DNA of 64,000 nt, taken from contig NZ_VTPZ01000009.1 in assembly GCF_008638305.1 (NCBI RefSeq), positions 47,153 to 111,152 of the forward strand, in the 5' to 3' direction. Source of the DNA: Pseudomonas profundi. Its GTDB lineage: Bacteria; Pseudomonadota; Gammaproteobacteria; Pseudomonadales; Pseudomonadaceae. The position numbers were made by a program, and so were the translations under genes. Under the pieces are notes generated by a model. It saw only the letters and a list, made by a program, of their open reading frames with translations, had not been told where the DNA came from and did not search any database. Numbering within the stretch: the stretch's first letter is position 1; each line of letters opens with the position of its first letter. Shown here in pieces: positions 8,362 to 18,138 of this stretch.

Positions 8362-8940
8362 TTACCCCCTCAACGTCAAAAACAACCGCAGATCCAGTTC
8401 CAATTGGTGATAGTCCGGCTCCATATGCTGGCACAGCTGGTAGAAGGCCTTGTTGTGCTCCTTCTCGCGCAGGTGTGCCAGTTCATGCACGACGACCATG
8501 CGCAACAAGGGTTCGGGCAGGGTTTTGAAGAGCGCGGAGACTTTGATTTCGTTCTTGCGCTTGAGCTTGCCGCCCTGTACGCGGCTGACGAACTGGTGCT
8601 GGCCCAGGGCGTTATCGATGACGTGCATGCGCGTATCGAAATACACCTTGCTCACCGGCACACTGCTGCGCATGTGCTGTTGTTTGAGGCGCTGGGTGTA
8701 GTCGTACAGCGCGGCGTCGCTCTGGATCAAGTGTAGAGCTGCTGGCGGGTAACGTTGCTCAAGCCAGGTGCCGAGCTTATTGGCTTCAATCAGCTGCTGC
8801 ACCTGGTTTCGCAGGTCCGGACCGTAACCGCTCAGGTATCTGAGTGCTGCCAATGCTGAGCTCCGCTTTGATGACTGGATGTACAGTTTACTGGGTTGCT
8901 GAGAGTAGCGCTCAAACCAGCGTTTCTGATCTGACAACAT
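8362..8940 (-). CDS. YgjP-like (DUF45) zinc metallopeptidase-fold protein
   Basis: A 192-residue protein whose C-terminal half carries the zincin motif VVHELAHLREKEHNKAF (around residues 149-165: His-Glu-x2-His and a downstream His), characteristic of the YgjP/DUF45 family. The family includes WLM/SprT-like putative peptidases; the physiological substrate is not known. ATG 8940 is chosen because the longer frame (to 9036) overlaps the neighbouring gene extensively and is not family-like. Its 5' end overlaps the stop of the next minus-strand gene by 29 bp, suggesting a shared transcript. Confidence 0.8.
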   Translation of the reverse strand: MLSDQKRWFERYSQQPSKLYIQSSKRSSALAALRYLSGYGPDLRNQVQQLIEANKLGTWLEQRYPPAALHLIQSDAALYDYTQRLKQQHMRSSVPVSKVYFDTRMHVIDNALGQHQFVSRVQGGKLKRKNEIKVSALFKTLPEPLLRMVVVHELAHLREKEHNKAFYQLCQHMEPDYHQLELDLRLFLTLRG

Positions 8941-9541
8941 GCACGCCCGGCCGCGAAGCAATAGCCGCCTCGAGTAAGGCGCGGGCGATATTATCCGCCG
9001 GGATAACGCGCATACGGCGTGGCAGAACAGGACCAATGGCTTTCAGCACCCTTTCCGCCGCGCGCTCCCCTGGCCGAACCTCCTGACGGGGGCCGCTGAT
9101 CAAGCCAGGTCTCACGAAGGTGAGCGAAGAGAATCCACAACCGGCCAGATCCTGCTCCAGCTCCCCCTTGACCCGGTTATAGAACAATCGTGATCCCGCA
9201 TCGGCACCCACCGCAGAGTTGAGAACATAGGTCGGCGTGCCGTGCTGTTGTGCGCGTTTCGCCACTGCCAGGGGATAGTCGTGGTCTACACGCCTGAATG
9301 CTTCCCGGGACCCGGCCAGTTTCATGGTGGTGCCGAGGGCACATATCACCCCATCGGCCTTCCACCAGGCGGCGTCTGCCGGCAAGTGCTCAAAATCAAT
9401 CACGGGCGCGGAGAGCTTCGGATGTTCATTCAGCGAACGACGGGAAGGTGCCACCACCGCGCTGATACGCTCATCGGCCAACGCGCGTCGCAGCACATGG
9501 CTGCCAACCAGCCCGCTTGCCCCCACCAACAATAACTTCAT
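8912..9541 (-). CDS. TIP30/HTATIP2-like NAD(P)H-binding oxidoreductase
   Basis: A 209-residue atypical SDR. It starts with MKLLLVGASGLVGSHVLRRAL, a Rossmann GxSGxxG motif. An Arg after beta-2 (APSRRS) suggests NADP(H). YNRVKGELEQDL near residue 123 is the Tyr-x3-Lys motif of the HTATIP2-like group, followed by VRPGLISGPR. The ATG at 9541 is preferred over the upstream frame start at 9598. It lies between the AraC-type regulator and the YgjP-like gene on the same strand; the substrate is unknown. Confidence 0.82.
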   Translation of the reverse strand: MKLLLVGASGLVGSHVLRRALADERISAVVAPSRRSLNEHPKLSAPVIDFEHLPADAAWWKADGVICALGTTMKLAGSREAFRRVDHDYPLAVAKRAQQHGTPTYVLNSAVGADAGSRLFYNRVKGELEQDLAGCGFSSLTFVRPGLISGPRQEVRPGERAAERVLKAIGPVLPRRMRVIPADNIARALLEAAIASRPGVHVVRSETLV

Positions 9542-9626
9542 TCTGGACTCTCCATCCTGGTGGAAATGCGTAATCTGACCCGATTTCCTCCTTCTCAATT
9601 ACTCGCAATAAATCCGTAGAGAGGAA

Positions 9627-10598
9627 TCACGCAAGCATGCCCACCCGCGTTTCACCGCGCAGTTTGATGACGTCTGCGCGCGGCGGTGCGCCGAACATAC
9701 GGCTGTATTCGCGGCTGAAGTGTGACGGACTTTCGTAGCCGACCCGATAGCTTGCAGTGGCGGCTTCCAGACCCTCGCTTAGCATCAACCGCCGCGCTTC
9801 GTGCAGGCGCAGCTTCTTTTGAAACTGTACCGGCGACATGCGCGTGACCTGTTTGAAGCTGTGGTACAAGGCCGATTCGCTCATGTTCACATTCTCGGCA
9901 AGCTCCCGCACCCGCAGGGGCTCGGCGAAGCGGCTCTTGAGCACCGCGATCACCCGTGAAATGCGGTGTGACTGGCTATCAGCCGAGACGAACTCGCGCA
10001 TACGCGCGCCCATCTCACCGACCAGCGCGCGGTAGATGATCTCGCGCTGGATCAAGGGCGCCAGTACCCGCGCATCGGTTGGCGAGTCGAGTAGCTGCAC
10101 CAGTCGGGTCATGGCATCGAGAATACCCATATCAACCTGGGCGACGCACAGGCCGCAGGCGGAATACGGGCAGTCAGTCGGCTCTCCGCCCGCCTCGGCC
10201 TCGCCTAGCTGCAGCACCAGATCGGCCACTTCCGCCGGATCAATGCTGATCTTTACCGCCAGGTAGGGATGTTCTGGAGAGGCGTCTACTACTCGCCCCT
10301 TGACCGGCAGATCGACGCTGGAAACCATGTAGCTGAGCGCGCCATAGACAATTTCCCGGTCGCCCAGCTCGACTATCTTGCGGCCCTGGGCAATAACACA
10401 CAACGAGGGTTCATACACGGTGGACACGCAACCGGAAGGCGCATCGGTGCGAAACAGATCCAGGCCTGGAATGGTGGTTTTGTGGATGCCGTCGGTTGTG
10501 ATTCTGGCTGAGACCAGATCGGCTAATTGCCGGGACATGGGTTCGGCGGGTGGCTGTATCGGGTCGAGTGCAGGGGTTGAATGGGCAACGTTGAGCAT
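9627..10598 (-). CDS. AraC-family transcriptional regulator
   Basis: A 323-residue regulator with an N-terminal AraC_N-type sensory domain (roughly residues 20-200, including SVDLPVKGRVVDASPEHPYL) and a C-terminal double helix-turn-helix (RVRELAENVNMSESALYHSFKQ and the final GYESPSHFSREYSRMFG). This class often responds to small organics and controls adjacent oxidoreductase or efflux genes. The ATG at 10598 follows GGAGGTCCGCC. It is divergent from the RND efflux operon (328 bp between starts) and upstream of the NAD(P)H-binding gene, so it could control either. Its last 13 codons recur as a diverged copy at 36288-36330. Confidence 0.88.
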   Translation of the reverse strand: MLNVAHSTPALDPIQPPAEPMSRQLADLVSARITTDGIHKTTIPGLDLFRTDAPSGCVSTVYEPSLCVIAQGRKIVELGDREIVYGALSYMVSSVDLPVKGRVVDASPEHPYLAVKISIDPAEVADLVLQLGEAEAGGEPTDCPYSACGLCVAQVDMGILDAMTRLVQLLDSPTDARVLAPLIQREIIYRALVGEMGARMREFVSADSQSHRISRVIAVLKSRFAEPLRVRELAENVNMSESALYHSFKQVTRMSPVQFQKKLRLHEARRLMLSEGLEAATASYRVGYESPSHFSREYSRMFGAPPRADVIKLRGETRVGMLA

Positions 10599-10925
10599 GG
10601 CGGACCTCCAGAGACTGCAGGCAGTATATACAGGATCGGACAAGGCATAAGACCGACGCCGATGCTTTGCAGGAATAGGCAACGATCCTGCAGGATCCCT
10701 CAAGCCTCTGCGATTAAAGCGCTCCGAAGGCGGCTTGGCACAGTTTAGACAAATTGGCCGAGCGTGAACCCCGTAGGGTGGGACGCCACCGAAAATAGAA
10801 TCAGGCAATCATGCGGCAGTAACCCGCTACCCGTCGCACCAGTACTGGCCTTATCGTTCGTCACTACCAAGGCGCCCTGCGCCAGACTCAGACCAGTGAC
10901 CCCTGACGGGAAGCGAGAATAGACT
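10599..10925. promoter_or_regulatory. Divergent intergenic region between the AraC gene and the RND operon
   Basis: This 327-bp gap must hold the promoters for the AraC gene (left) and the efflux operon (right). I found no convincing palindrome, consensus -35/-10 pair or small gene in it. The placement is by geometry only. Confidence 0.4.
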
Positions 10926-12080
10926 ATGCACGCAATCACCTTCAATAAGGCCAGAGTGGCGTTGCTCGTCGCTCTGTTATTGGTCGCCCTGGCCGGCTGC
11001 GACGCCCAGGGCCAAGCTCAGGATAATGCAACGCCCCCACCGCCTGAAGTCGAGGTAGCCGAGGTCAAGGCCGAGCAAGTCACTCTTTGGGGCGCTTTCA
11101 GTGGCCGGGTCGAGGCACCACAGACTGTGGAGCTGCGGCCGCGGGTCAGCGGGTATATCGATCAGGTCAACTTTGAGGAAGGCGAGCTAGTCACTGAAGG
11201 CGACGTGCTTTTCGTCATAGATCCGCGCCCCTATGAAGCGCGTGAGCAACTGGCACAGGCAGAACTGGCACGCATGCGCAGTCAGTTGACGCTGGCGAGC
11301 AGCGAGGCGGCTCGTTCCGAACAGCTATGGGAGCGCCGGGCAATTTCTCGCGAGGAATTCGAGCAGCGCAATGCGGCAAAGACCATGGCCCAGGCAACGG
11401 TCAATGCAGCGGCTGCGGCACTGCAAAGCGCGCAGCTGGATCTGGAATATACCCAGGTGAAGGCGCCGGTCAGTGGGCGTATCGGCCGCGCCGAAGTAAC
11501 GCGCGGCAATTTAGCCAGCGCTGACAGCACCTTGCTTTCGACGCTGGTATCGGTCGATCCGCTCTATGTGTATTTCGAAAGTGATCAGCATACCGTCCAG
11601 GACAATCCCTTTGGCGAGTCGGTACCGGTGCGTGTCGGGCTAGCGGGAGGACAGGAGTTTCCCTATACGGGGCAGCTGGACTTCATCGACAACCACTACA
11701 ACAGCCGTACCGGCACGCTGCAGTACCGCGCCCGGGTCGCCAATCCGAACGGAGCCCTGCGCCCCGGTCAGTTTGCCCGGGTGGAAATGCCGGTAGCTGC
11801 TGCCGATGCCGCGCTGCTGGTCGACCAGAAGGCGGTGCTGACCGATCAGGATCGCCGTTACGTTTACCTGCTCGATGCGGACAACCGTACCGAGCGCCGG
11901 ATCGTCGAGACCGGACGGCGGGTAGACGGCCTGCTAGTGATTACCGCAGGCCTGTCCGCCGGTGATCGCGTTGTGGTCAATGGCCTGCAGAAAATAGCCG
12001 CTCCCGGTATTCAAGTGGTGCCGCAGCTGGTGGATATGCGTCGTACCCCGGCACCGATAGTTGTCGCGACAGCGCCGTGA
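10926..12080 (+). CDS. RND efflux periplasmic adaptor (MexE-like membrane fusion lipoprotein)
   Basis: A 384-residue HlyD/MexE-type adaptor. The N-terminus is a lipoprotein signal peptide with lipobox LAGC (Cys about residue 26). Next comes a lipoyl half-motif (ELRPRVSGYIDQV, about 68-80), an alpha-helical hairpin (about 100-170), the second lipoyl half (VKAPVSGRIGRAEV), a beta-barrel segment (YVYFESDQHT; RVANPNGALRPGQFARVEM) and a membrane-proximal domain. It should bridge the inner-membrane pump encoded next with the outer-membrane channel encoded third. The start is ATG 10926. Confidence 0.9.
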   Translation: MHAITFNKARVALLVALLLVALAGCDAQGQAQDNATPPPPEVEVAEVKAEQVTLWGAFSGRVEAPQTVELRPRVSGYIDQVNFEEGELVTEGDVLFVIDPRPYEAREQLAQAELARMRSQLTLASSEAARSEQLWERRAISREEFEQRNAAKTMAQATVNAAAAALQSAQLDLEYTQVKAPVSGRIGRAEVTRGNLASADSTLLSTLVSVDPLYVYFESDQHTVQDNPFGESVPVRVGLAGGQEFPYTGQLDFIDNHYNSRTGTLQYRARVANPNGALRPGQFARVEMPVAAADAALLVDQKAVLTDQDRRYVYLLDADNRTERRIVETGRRVDGLLVITAGLSAGDRVVVNGLQKIAAPGIQVVPQLVDMRRTPAPIVVATAP

Positions 12081-12129
12081 GGCTTTAGCGCTCCGTTTAG
12101 TTTTCTTTCTTTTATCTGACTGTTACGGG

Positions 12130-12146
12130 CGCGTCTTCCAGACGCG
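12130..12146 (+). other. Perfect intercistronic hairpin between adaptor and pump genes
   Basis: CGCGTCT and AGACGCG form a perfect 7-bp stem around a TCC loop in the 84-bp gap between the adaptor stop and the pump GTG start. There is no U-run, so it is not a simple terminator. It could stabilise the upstream mRNA or tune expression of the pump. Confidence 0.6.
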
Positions 12147-12164
12147 TTCCGGGAGGCTGCTGCC

Positions 12165-15100
12165 GTGAATTTTTCGCGTTTCTTCGTAGACAGACCGATC
12201 TTCGCTTCGGTGTTGTCCATCATCATCTTTGTGGTCGGGCTGATCAGCATTCCACTGCTGCCGGTCAGCGAGTACCCGGAGGTGGTGCCGCCCAGCGTGC
12301 TGGTCAGCGCCAGCTATCCAGGCGCCAACCCCAAGACCATTTCCGAGACCGTAGCCACGCCGCTGGAAGAAGCCATCAACGGCGTCGAGGACATGATTTA
12401 CATGAAATCGGTTGCTGGCAGTGACGGCAGCCTGGCGTTAACCGTGACCTTCGCCCTGGGCACCGACCCGGATCAGGCCCAGGTGCAGGTACAGAATCGG
12501 GTATCCCAGGCGCTACCGCGGCTGCCCGAGGATGTACGCCAGCTCGGCGTGACAACGCAGAAGCAGTCGCCCAATCTGATGATGGCGGTGCACCTGACAT
12601 CACCGGATGACAGCCTGGACGCCACCTATATACGCAACTACGCGGTCCTGCATATCCGTGACGAGCTGGCGCGCATCCCCGGTGTAGGCCAGGCCGGTCT
12701 GTTTGGCTCTGGTGACTACGCGATGCGCCTGTGGATCGACCCGCAGCGCGCCGCCGCGCTGGGAATCACGGCGGGCGATATCAGCGCGGCAGTACGTGAA
12801 CAGAACATTCAGGTGTCGGCCGGTCAGATCGGCGCCCCGCCCATGCCGAATGGCTCGGACATGCTGATTTCGATAAACGCCCAGGGCCGTCTGGAATCAG
12901 TCGAAGAATTCGAAAATACCGTTCTGAAAATTGGTGCGCAGGGTGAGGTGACGTTGCTCAAGGACGTGGCCCGGATCGAATTGGCTGCTTCGCAGGATGC
13001 GTTGCGGGCGCTGCTCAATAACCGTCAGGCAGTGGCGCTACCGATCTTTCAGGCGCCCGGCTCCAACTCTCTGGACGTGTCGGCTGCGGTGCGAGCAAAA
13101 ATGGCCGAGCTGGAAGGCGATTTTCCAGAAGGCCTGAGCTGGGAGGTGGCTTACGATCCGACCGTGTTCGTCAGTACCTCCATCAAAGCCGTGATTATGA
13201 CCCTGCTCGAAGCCGTCGCGCTGGTGGTGCTGGTAGTGATCCTGTTCCTGCAGACCTGGCGCGCGTCCTTGATCCCCCTGCTCGCGGTGCCTGTGTCTAT
13301 CGTCGGTACCTTTGGGGTCTTGCTGCTGATGGGCTTTTCGATCAATACCCTGACCCTGTTCGCCATGGTGCTGGCGATTGGCATCGTGGTGGACGACGCC
13401 ATCGTGGTGGTGGAGAACGTAGAGCGTAATATCGAAGAAGGCTTGGCGCCCCTGGCCGCTGCACATCAGGCGATGCGCGAAGTCAGCGGGCCGATCGTGG
13501 CCATCAGTCTGGTGCTCTGTGCGGTATTCGTGCCGATGGCCTTTCTGGATGGTATCACCGGCCAGTTCTATCGCCAGTTCGCCATGACCATCGCTATCGC
13601 CACGGTGATTTCAGCGATCAACTCATTGACCTTGTCGCCCGCGCTCGCGGCAGCTCTGCTAAAACCCCATGGAGCACCGCCGGATCTGCCAGCGCGCATT
13701 ATTGATCGCCTGTGTGGCTGGATCTTCCGGCCATTCAACCGCTTTTTCCTGCGCAACGCGCAGCGCTATGAATCCCTGGTGGGTCGTAGCCTGAGTCGTC
13801 GCGGATTAGTGTTCGGGGTGTATCTGTTGCTGCTGGGCGGGACCGCCTTCATGTTCACCCAGGTCCCCGGCGGCTTCATTCCAACGCAAGACAAGACCTA
13901 CCTGATCGGCAGCATTCGTTTGCCCGAAGGCGCCTCGCTGGACCGTACCGAAGCCGTTGCCCGGCGGGTCAGTGAGCTGGCGCTGGACACCGAGGGCGTG
14001 TCTGACGCGCTGGCCTTTGTCGGCTTCAATGCGTTGCAGGGCACCAATACACCGAACGTGGGTACGGTGTTCATGGTGTTCGATGACTTTGCTGACCGCG
14101 ACCGCACCGCCCAGGAAATCTCCGACGAGATCAACGCCAAGCTGGGCGGCATCAACGAAGGCTTCGCCGTTACCTTCATGCCGCCACCCGTGTTTGGTCT
14201 GGGAGCAGGCTCGGGGTATTCGCTGTATATCCAGGATCGTCGCGGCGCCGGCTATGGCGAATTGCAGGATGCCACCAACGGTCTGGCTCTGGCGCTGAGT
14301 GAAACGCCCGGCATGTTCTACCCGTTCAGCTCCTACCAGGCCAATGTGCCGCAGCTGGATGCGGACGTGGACCGTAGGCAGGCCAAGGCGCAGGGCGTAC
14401 AGCTGGATGATCTGTTCGGCAGCCTGCAGTTGTATTTCGGCTCGCAGTACATCAACGACTTCAATCTGTTTGGCCGCACCTATCGGGTCATGGCGCAGGC
14501 GGATGCGCAGTTCCGGGATGACCCCAGCGACATCGACCATCTTTATACGCGCAACGCCAACAACGAGATGGTGCCGCTCAATACCATGGTCACGCTGCGC
14601 GAGAGTTTCGGGCCGGACCCGGTGATCCGCTACAACGGCTATCCCGCGGCGGACCTGATTGGCCAGTCCGACCCTACCCTGCTGTCTTCGGCGCAGAGCC
14701 TGACCGCCGTCATGGGCGTGGCCGATGAGGTATTGCCAGCCGGCATGACGCTGGAATGGACTGACCTGAGCTTTCAGCAGATTACCCAGGGCAGTGCCGC
14801 GATGGTGGTGTTTCCGCTGGCCCTGCTGCTCGTGTTCTTGGTGCTCGCGGCACTGTATGAAAGTTGGGTGATGCCGCTGGCAGTGATCCTGATCGTACCC
14901 ATGTGTTTACTCGCTGCGTTGTTCGGCGTGTCGATGGTCGGCGGCGATAACAACATCTTCGTGCAGGTCGGCCTGGTGGTGCTGATGGGCCTGGCGTGCA
15001 AGAACGCCATCCTCATCGTCGAGTTCGCCCGGGAGCTGGAACTGCAAGGCCGTGACACCGTCAGCGCTGCGCTGGAAGCCAGCCGCATGCGGCTGCGCCC

Positions 15101-15365
15101 GATCATCATGACCTCGGTGGCCTTTATCGCCGGTGTCGTGCCGCTGGTGCTGGCCACCGGCGCGGGTGCCGAGGTACGTAATGCCATGGGTATTACGGTG
15201 TTTACCGGGATGATCGGCGTGACCCTGTTCGGCTTGCTGCTAACGCCGGTTTTCTACGTCGCCCTGAGAACCCTGGCCAAGCGTTTCGAAGACAAGGCAG
15301 AGCAGTCTGAAGACGATTCGAGAGTAGAACTTGCAACAGAACTGGGAGCACAGGCACATGAGTAA
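12165..15365 (+). CDS. RND multidrug efflux permease (HAE1 family, MexF-like)
   Basis: A 1066-residue proton-driven trimeric inner-membrane pump. It starts MNFSRFFVDRPIFASVLS, the canonical RND N-terminus with TM1, has the SEYPEVVPPSV motif near residue 37, and the TM4 proton-relay Asp pair is visible in AIGIVVDDAIVVVENVER (about residues 405-422). Two large periplasmic loops lie at about 40-335 and 560-865. The start is GTG 12165 with GGGAGG upstream. The 3' end overlaps the outer-membrane channel gene by 8 bp. Sequence style is closest to MexF among pumps I know. Likely substrates are hydrophobic drugs or solvents, but specificity cannot be read. Confidence 0.93.
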   Translation: MNFSRFFVDRPIFASVLSIIIFVVGLISIPLLPVSEYPEVVPPSVLVSASYPGANPKTISETVATPLEEAINGVEDMIYMKSVAGSDGSLALTVTFALGTDPDQAQVQVQNRVSQALPRLPEDVRQLGVTTQKQSPNLMMAVHLTSPDDSLDATYIRNYAVLHIRDELARIPGVGQAGLFGSGDYAMRLWIDPQRAAALGITAGDISAAVREQNIQVSAGQIGAPPMPNGSDMLISINAQGRLESVEEFENTVLKIGAQGEVTLLKDVARIELAASQDALRALLNNRQAVALPIFQAPGSNSLDVSAAVRAKMAELEGDFPEGLSWEVAYDPTVFVSTSIKAVIMTLLEAVALVVLVVILFLQTWRASLIPLLAVPVSIVGTFGVLLLMGFSINTLTLFAMVLAIGIVVDDAIVVVENVERNIEEGLAPLAAAHQAMREVSGPIVAISLVLCAVFVPMAFLDGITGQFYRQFAMTIAIATVISAINSLTLSPALAAALLKPHGAPPDLPARIIDRLCGWIFRPFNRFFLRNAQRYESLVGRSLSRRGLVFGVYLLLLGGTAFMFTQVPGGFIPTQDKTYLIGSIRLPEGASLDRTEAVARRVSELALDTEGVSDALAFVGFNALQGTNTPNVGTVFMVFDDFADRDRTAQEISDEINAKLGGINEGFAVTFMPPPVFGLGAGSGYSLYIQDRRGAGYGELQDATNGLALALSETPGMFYPFSSYQANVPQLDADVDRRQAKAQGVQLDDLFGSLQLYFGSQYINDFNLFGRTYRVMAQADAQFRDDPSDIDHLYTRNANNEMVPLNTMVTLRESFGPDPVIRYNGYPAADLIGQSDPTLLSSAQSLTAVMGVADEVLPAGMTLEWTDLSFQQITQGSAAMVVFPLALLLVFLVLAALYESWVMPLAVILIVPMCLLAALFGVSMVGGDNNIFVQVGLVVLMGLACKNAILIVEFARELELQGRDTVSAALEASRMRLRPIIMTSVAFIAGVVPLVLATGAGAEVRNAMGITVFTGMIGVTLFGLLLTPVFYVALRTLAKRFEDKAEQSEDDSRVELATELGAQAHE

Positions 15366-16767
15366 GCTGGCAAGTATCTTTTCAATGGCAGCACTGCTGA
15401 GTGCCTGCGCAGTAGGCCCGGATTACCAACCACCGGAGCCTGTGCCGCTGCAGCAGTTCGCCCATGATCAAACGCCCGCGCAAGATTCAGGTGCGCCTAT
15501 CGCCAATAACGAGGAGCGGTTCTGGCAAGGCTTTGAAGATCCCCTGCTGGCGAGTCTGATCGAGCAGACCATGGCCGAGAGCCAGAGCTTGCAGGCGGCG
15601 TTGGCACGCTATCAGGCGGCTGAAGCGCTGCTGCGCGGCTCGCGTCGCGATCAATTGCCCAGTGTGACAGCGGGCGGCGGTGTTACCGGCCAACGCCTGG
15701 CGGAGGTCGAACGCACGCGCCCTGATCAGGAACGCGTGGAGTTATACCAGGCCAGTGTGGCGCTTAGCTGGGAGCTGGATCTGTTTGGCCGCTTACGCCG
15801 CGCCACCGAGGCCAGCGAAGCAGAATTGCAGGCCGCGGGTGCGGACCGGCAGACCCTTCAGGTAGCGCTGGCCGGCCAACTGGCCAGCAGCTATTTTCAG
15901 CTGCGCGGCCTACAACAGCAACTGCGGGTGGCCGAGCAGAACGTCAGCTTGCAACAGGCGTCGCTGGATATTGTTGGCGCACGATTGGACGCCGGCCGCG
16001 GCACCCTGTTCGATCAGGTGCGGGCACGTGCCCAGCTGGATGCGACCCGGGCAATGATTCCACAATTGAAAGCCGAGATAGGTGCAACCATGCACCGCAT
16101 CGGTGTGCTGACCGGTCAACCGCCCACCGCGTTGGTCGCTCTGCTTCAGTTACCCGCTCATCTACCGGACAGCCGTCCAGCGATTGCGGCGGGCAGCCCT
16201 GGAGATGTACTGCGTCGGCGTCCAGATATTCAAGCGGCTGAACGGCGCCTGGCAGCAGCCAGCGCGCGAATTGGCGTCGCCAGTGCCGATCTGTTCCCGC
16301 GCTTTACCTTGGGTGGTTTGCTGGGTTCACTCTCGGGAAATGGCTCGGACCTGTTTACCGCCGGCGCACGGACCGGGCGCGTAACCTTGGGCATCGACTG
16401 GACTTTCCTCGATCGAGCCCTGGTGCAGGCGCGCATTGATGCTGCGGATGCCCAGTCCGCCGAGTTGCTGGCGGACTATCGACAGACTGTCCTGTTGGCA
16501 TTGGAAGAAACGGAAACCTGGCTGCTGCGCTATCAGCAATCGCACGCACGTGCGGCATTGCTGCAAAGCGCCACTGACGCCGCCACCCAGGCGGTAGAGC
16601 AGGCGCGTGACCGTTATGACCAGGGCTTTATCGGCTACTTCGAACTGCTGGCTGCCGAGCAGGAACTCACCGCAATGCGCGACAACCTGGTACAGAGCCA
16701 GACAGCGATGGTGTTGGCGATGGTAAACGTGTATCGGGCATTGGCTGGGGCGCCGGCTACGGGCTAG
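15358..16767 (+). CDS. RND efflux outer-membrane channel lipoprotein (OprN/NodT family)
   Basis: A 469-residue TolC-superfamily channel. The signal peptide MSKLASIFSMAALLSACAVGPDYQPP ends in a lipobox (LSAC; acylated Cys about residue 16) followed by the family motif VGPDY. Two OEP repeats follow, each with a SWELDLFGRLRRATEAS-like or GIDWTFLDRALV-like strand. ATG 15358 overlaps the pump stop. The final ten codons encode ALAGAPATG; a synonymously diverged copy of these codons is found at 36332-36361. Confidence 0.9.
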   Translation: MSKLASIFSMAALLSACAVGPDYQPPEPVPLQQFAHDQTPAQDSGAPIANNEERFWQGFEDPLLASLIEQTMAESQSLQAALARYQAAEALLRGSRRDQLPSVTAGGGVTGQRLAEVERTRPDQERVELYQASVALSWELDLFGRLRRATEASEAELQAAGADRQTLQVALAGQLASSYFQLRGLQQQLRVAEQNVSLQQASLDIVGARLDAGRGTLFDQVRARAQLDATRAMIPQLKAEIGATMHRIGVLTGQPPTALVALLQLPAHLPDSRPAIAAGSPGDVLRRRPDIQAAERRLAAASARIGVASADLFPRFTLGGLLGSLSGNGSDLFTAGARTGRVTLGIDWTFLDRALVQARIDAADAQSAELLADYRQTVLLALEETETWLLRYQQSHARAALLQSATDAATQAVEQARDRYDQGFIGYFELLAAEQELTAMRDNLVQSQTAMVLAMVNVYRALAGAPATG

Positions 16768-16810
16768 GTCGCCCGCCGTCACGAGAAACTCACGCCTGGC
16801 CACCGAGGTG

Positions 16811-18037
16811 CTATCCAAATTGATCAAGTCCGGGTTGTCCATGCGGAGACGGCGCAATCACGCGAAGCATATGGGCTGCTTCCCGACGGTCCAGCCAGTC
16901 CGACCATGTGATCAAGCCCAGCGCAGCCAGCACCACAAGAGAGCCAATCCATGGTGTGCTCAGCAGGCCAAACTGGCTGACTAGCCAGCCTCCTGCCCAA
17001 GCCCCGCCGGCAATGCCAAGGTTGAATGCCGCTATATTCAACCCCGAGGCAACGTCCACCGCGCCGGGCACCTCTTGCTCGGCTCGCTGCACAACATACA
17101 CCTGCAATCCGGGCACGTTTCCGAAGGCCACTGCGCCCCAGAGCAAGACCGTTGCCAGCGCCATCCAGGTGTTGGTGGCAGTGAAGGTAAAGATCAACAG
17201 AACCAGAGCCAACAGAGCGAAGATGATCTGCAGCGCACGGGCTGGGCCTTTGGCATCCGCCAGTCTGCCACCCCATATATTGCCGAATGCCACTGAAACA
17301 CCATAAACCAGGATGACCAGTCCGACGCTGCTGGCTGAGAAGCCAGAGACTTCCTGCAGAATGGGGGCGAGATAGGTAAAGGCGATAAACGTACCGCCAT
17401 AGCCAAGCGCGGTAACGGCATAGACCAGCAGCAGTCTGGGCTTTTTCAATACAGATAACTGAGTCAGCAGCGACGCAGCTGGACTGTTGGCAATATTATT
17501 CGGCAGCAGAACCAGACTACCGATAATAGCCACGACTCCGAGCAGGGAGACGGCCAGAAAGGTCGCCTGCCAGCCAAAGACCTGGCCTATAAAGGTACCC
17601 AGCGGCACGCCGGTAACCAGCGCGACTGTCAATCCGCCGAACATCATAGCGATCGCGCTGGCAGCTTTCTCTCTGGGCACCAGGCTGGTGGCGATCGTCG
17701 AGCCAATCGAAAAGAAAACGCCATGGGCCAGCCCAGTCAGCACCCTCGCCGCCATCAGCACTTCATAACTGGCTGATAGCCAGGCAATGATATTGCCGAG
17801 GGTGAAAATCATCATTAGGCCAAGCAACAGAACTTTGCGGGGGACTTTTCCGGTCAGGGCGGTGAGCACCGGTGCGCCTATCGCGACACCGAGGGCATAA
17901 AGACTGACCAGCAACCCAGCAGAGGGTACCGATACGGCCAAGCTATTGGCGATGGTAGGTATCAATCCCACAATTACGAATTCAGTGGTGCCTATAGCAA
18001 AAGCGCTGAGCGTCAGCGCCCAGAGGGCAAGTGGCAT
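16811..18037 (-). CDS. MFS transporter (AraJ/YdhP-like sugar-efflux/drug-efflux group)
   Basis: A 408-residue twelve-helix major facilitator. It starts MPLALWALTLSAFAIGTTEFVIVGL, the signature N-terminus of the AraJ/YdhP/NepI group, with the MFS loop motif LTGKVPRKVLLLG between TM2 and TM3. These proteins export small molecules such as sugars, purines or drugs by proton antiport. ATG 18037 is preceded by GGAGAACACC; an in-frame GTG at 18079 would add 14 non-family residues. It is divergent from a LysR gene, a common regulator-target arrangement. Confidence 0.88.
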   Translation of the reverse strand: MPLALWALTLSAFAIGTTEFVIVGLIPTIANSLAVSVPSAGLLVSLYALGVAIGAPVLTALTGKVPRKVLLLGLMMIFTLGNIIAWLSASYEVLMAARVLTGLAHGVFFSIGSTIATSLVPREKAASAIAMMFGGLTVALVTGVPLGTFIGQVFGWQATFLAVSLLGVVAIIGSLVLLPNNIANSPAASLLTQLSVLKKPRLLLVYAVTALGYGGTFIAFTYLAPILQEVSGFSASSVGLVILVYGVSVAFGNIWGGRLADAKGPARALQIIFALLALVLLIFTFTATNTWMALATVLLWGAVAFGNVPGLQVYVVQRAEQEVPGAVDVASGLNIAAFNLGIAGGAWAGGWLVSQFGLLSTPWIGSLVVLAALGLITWSDWLDRREAAHMLRVIAPSPHGQPGLDQFG

Positions 18038-18073
18038 GGTGTTCTCCAGGATGAGTCGATAATGGCGGGGAGC

Positions 18074-18096
18074 TTGCACCTTGCCTTCGTGCGCAA
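18074..18096. promoter_or_regulatory. Possible LysR-type operator between the MFS and LysR genes
   Basis: The 101-bp divergent gap holds an interrupted dyad with half-sites GCAC (18076-18079) and GTGC (18089-18092) separated by nine bases, of a form compatible with LysR-family boxes. This is a pattern match only. Confidence 0.3.
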
Positions 18097-18138
18097 AAAC
18101 CCGTATTTCTGCATTTTATTTTTGATTTGGAGTCAACA

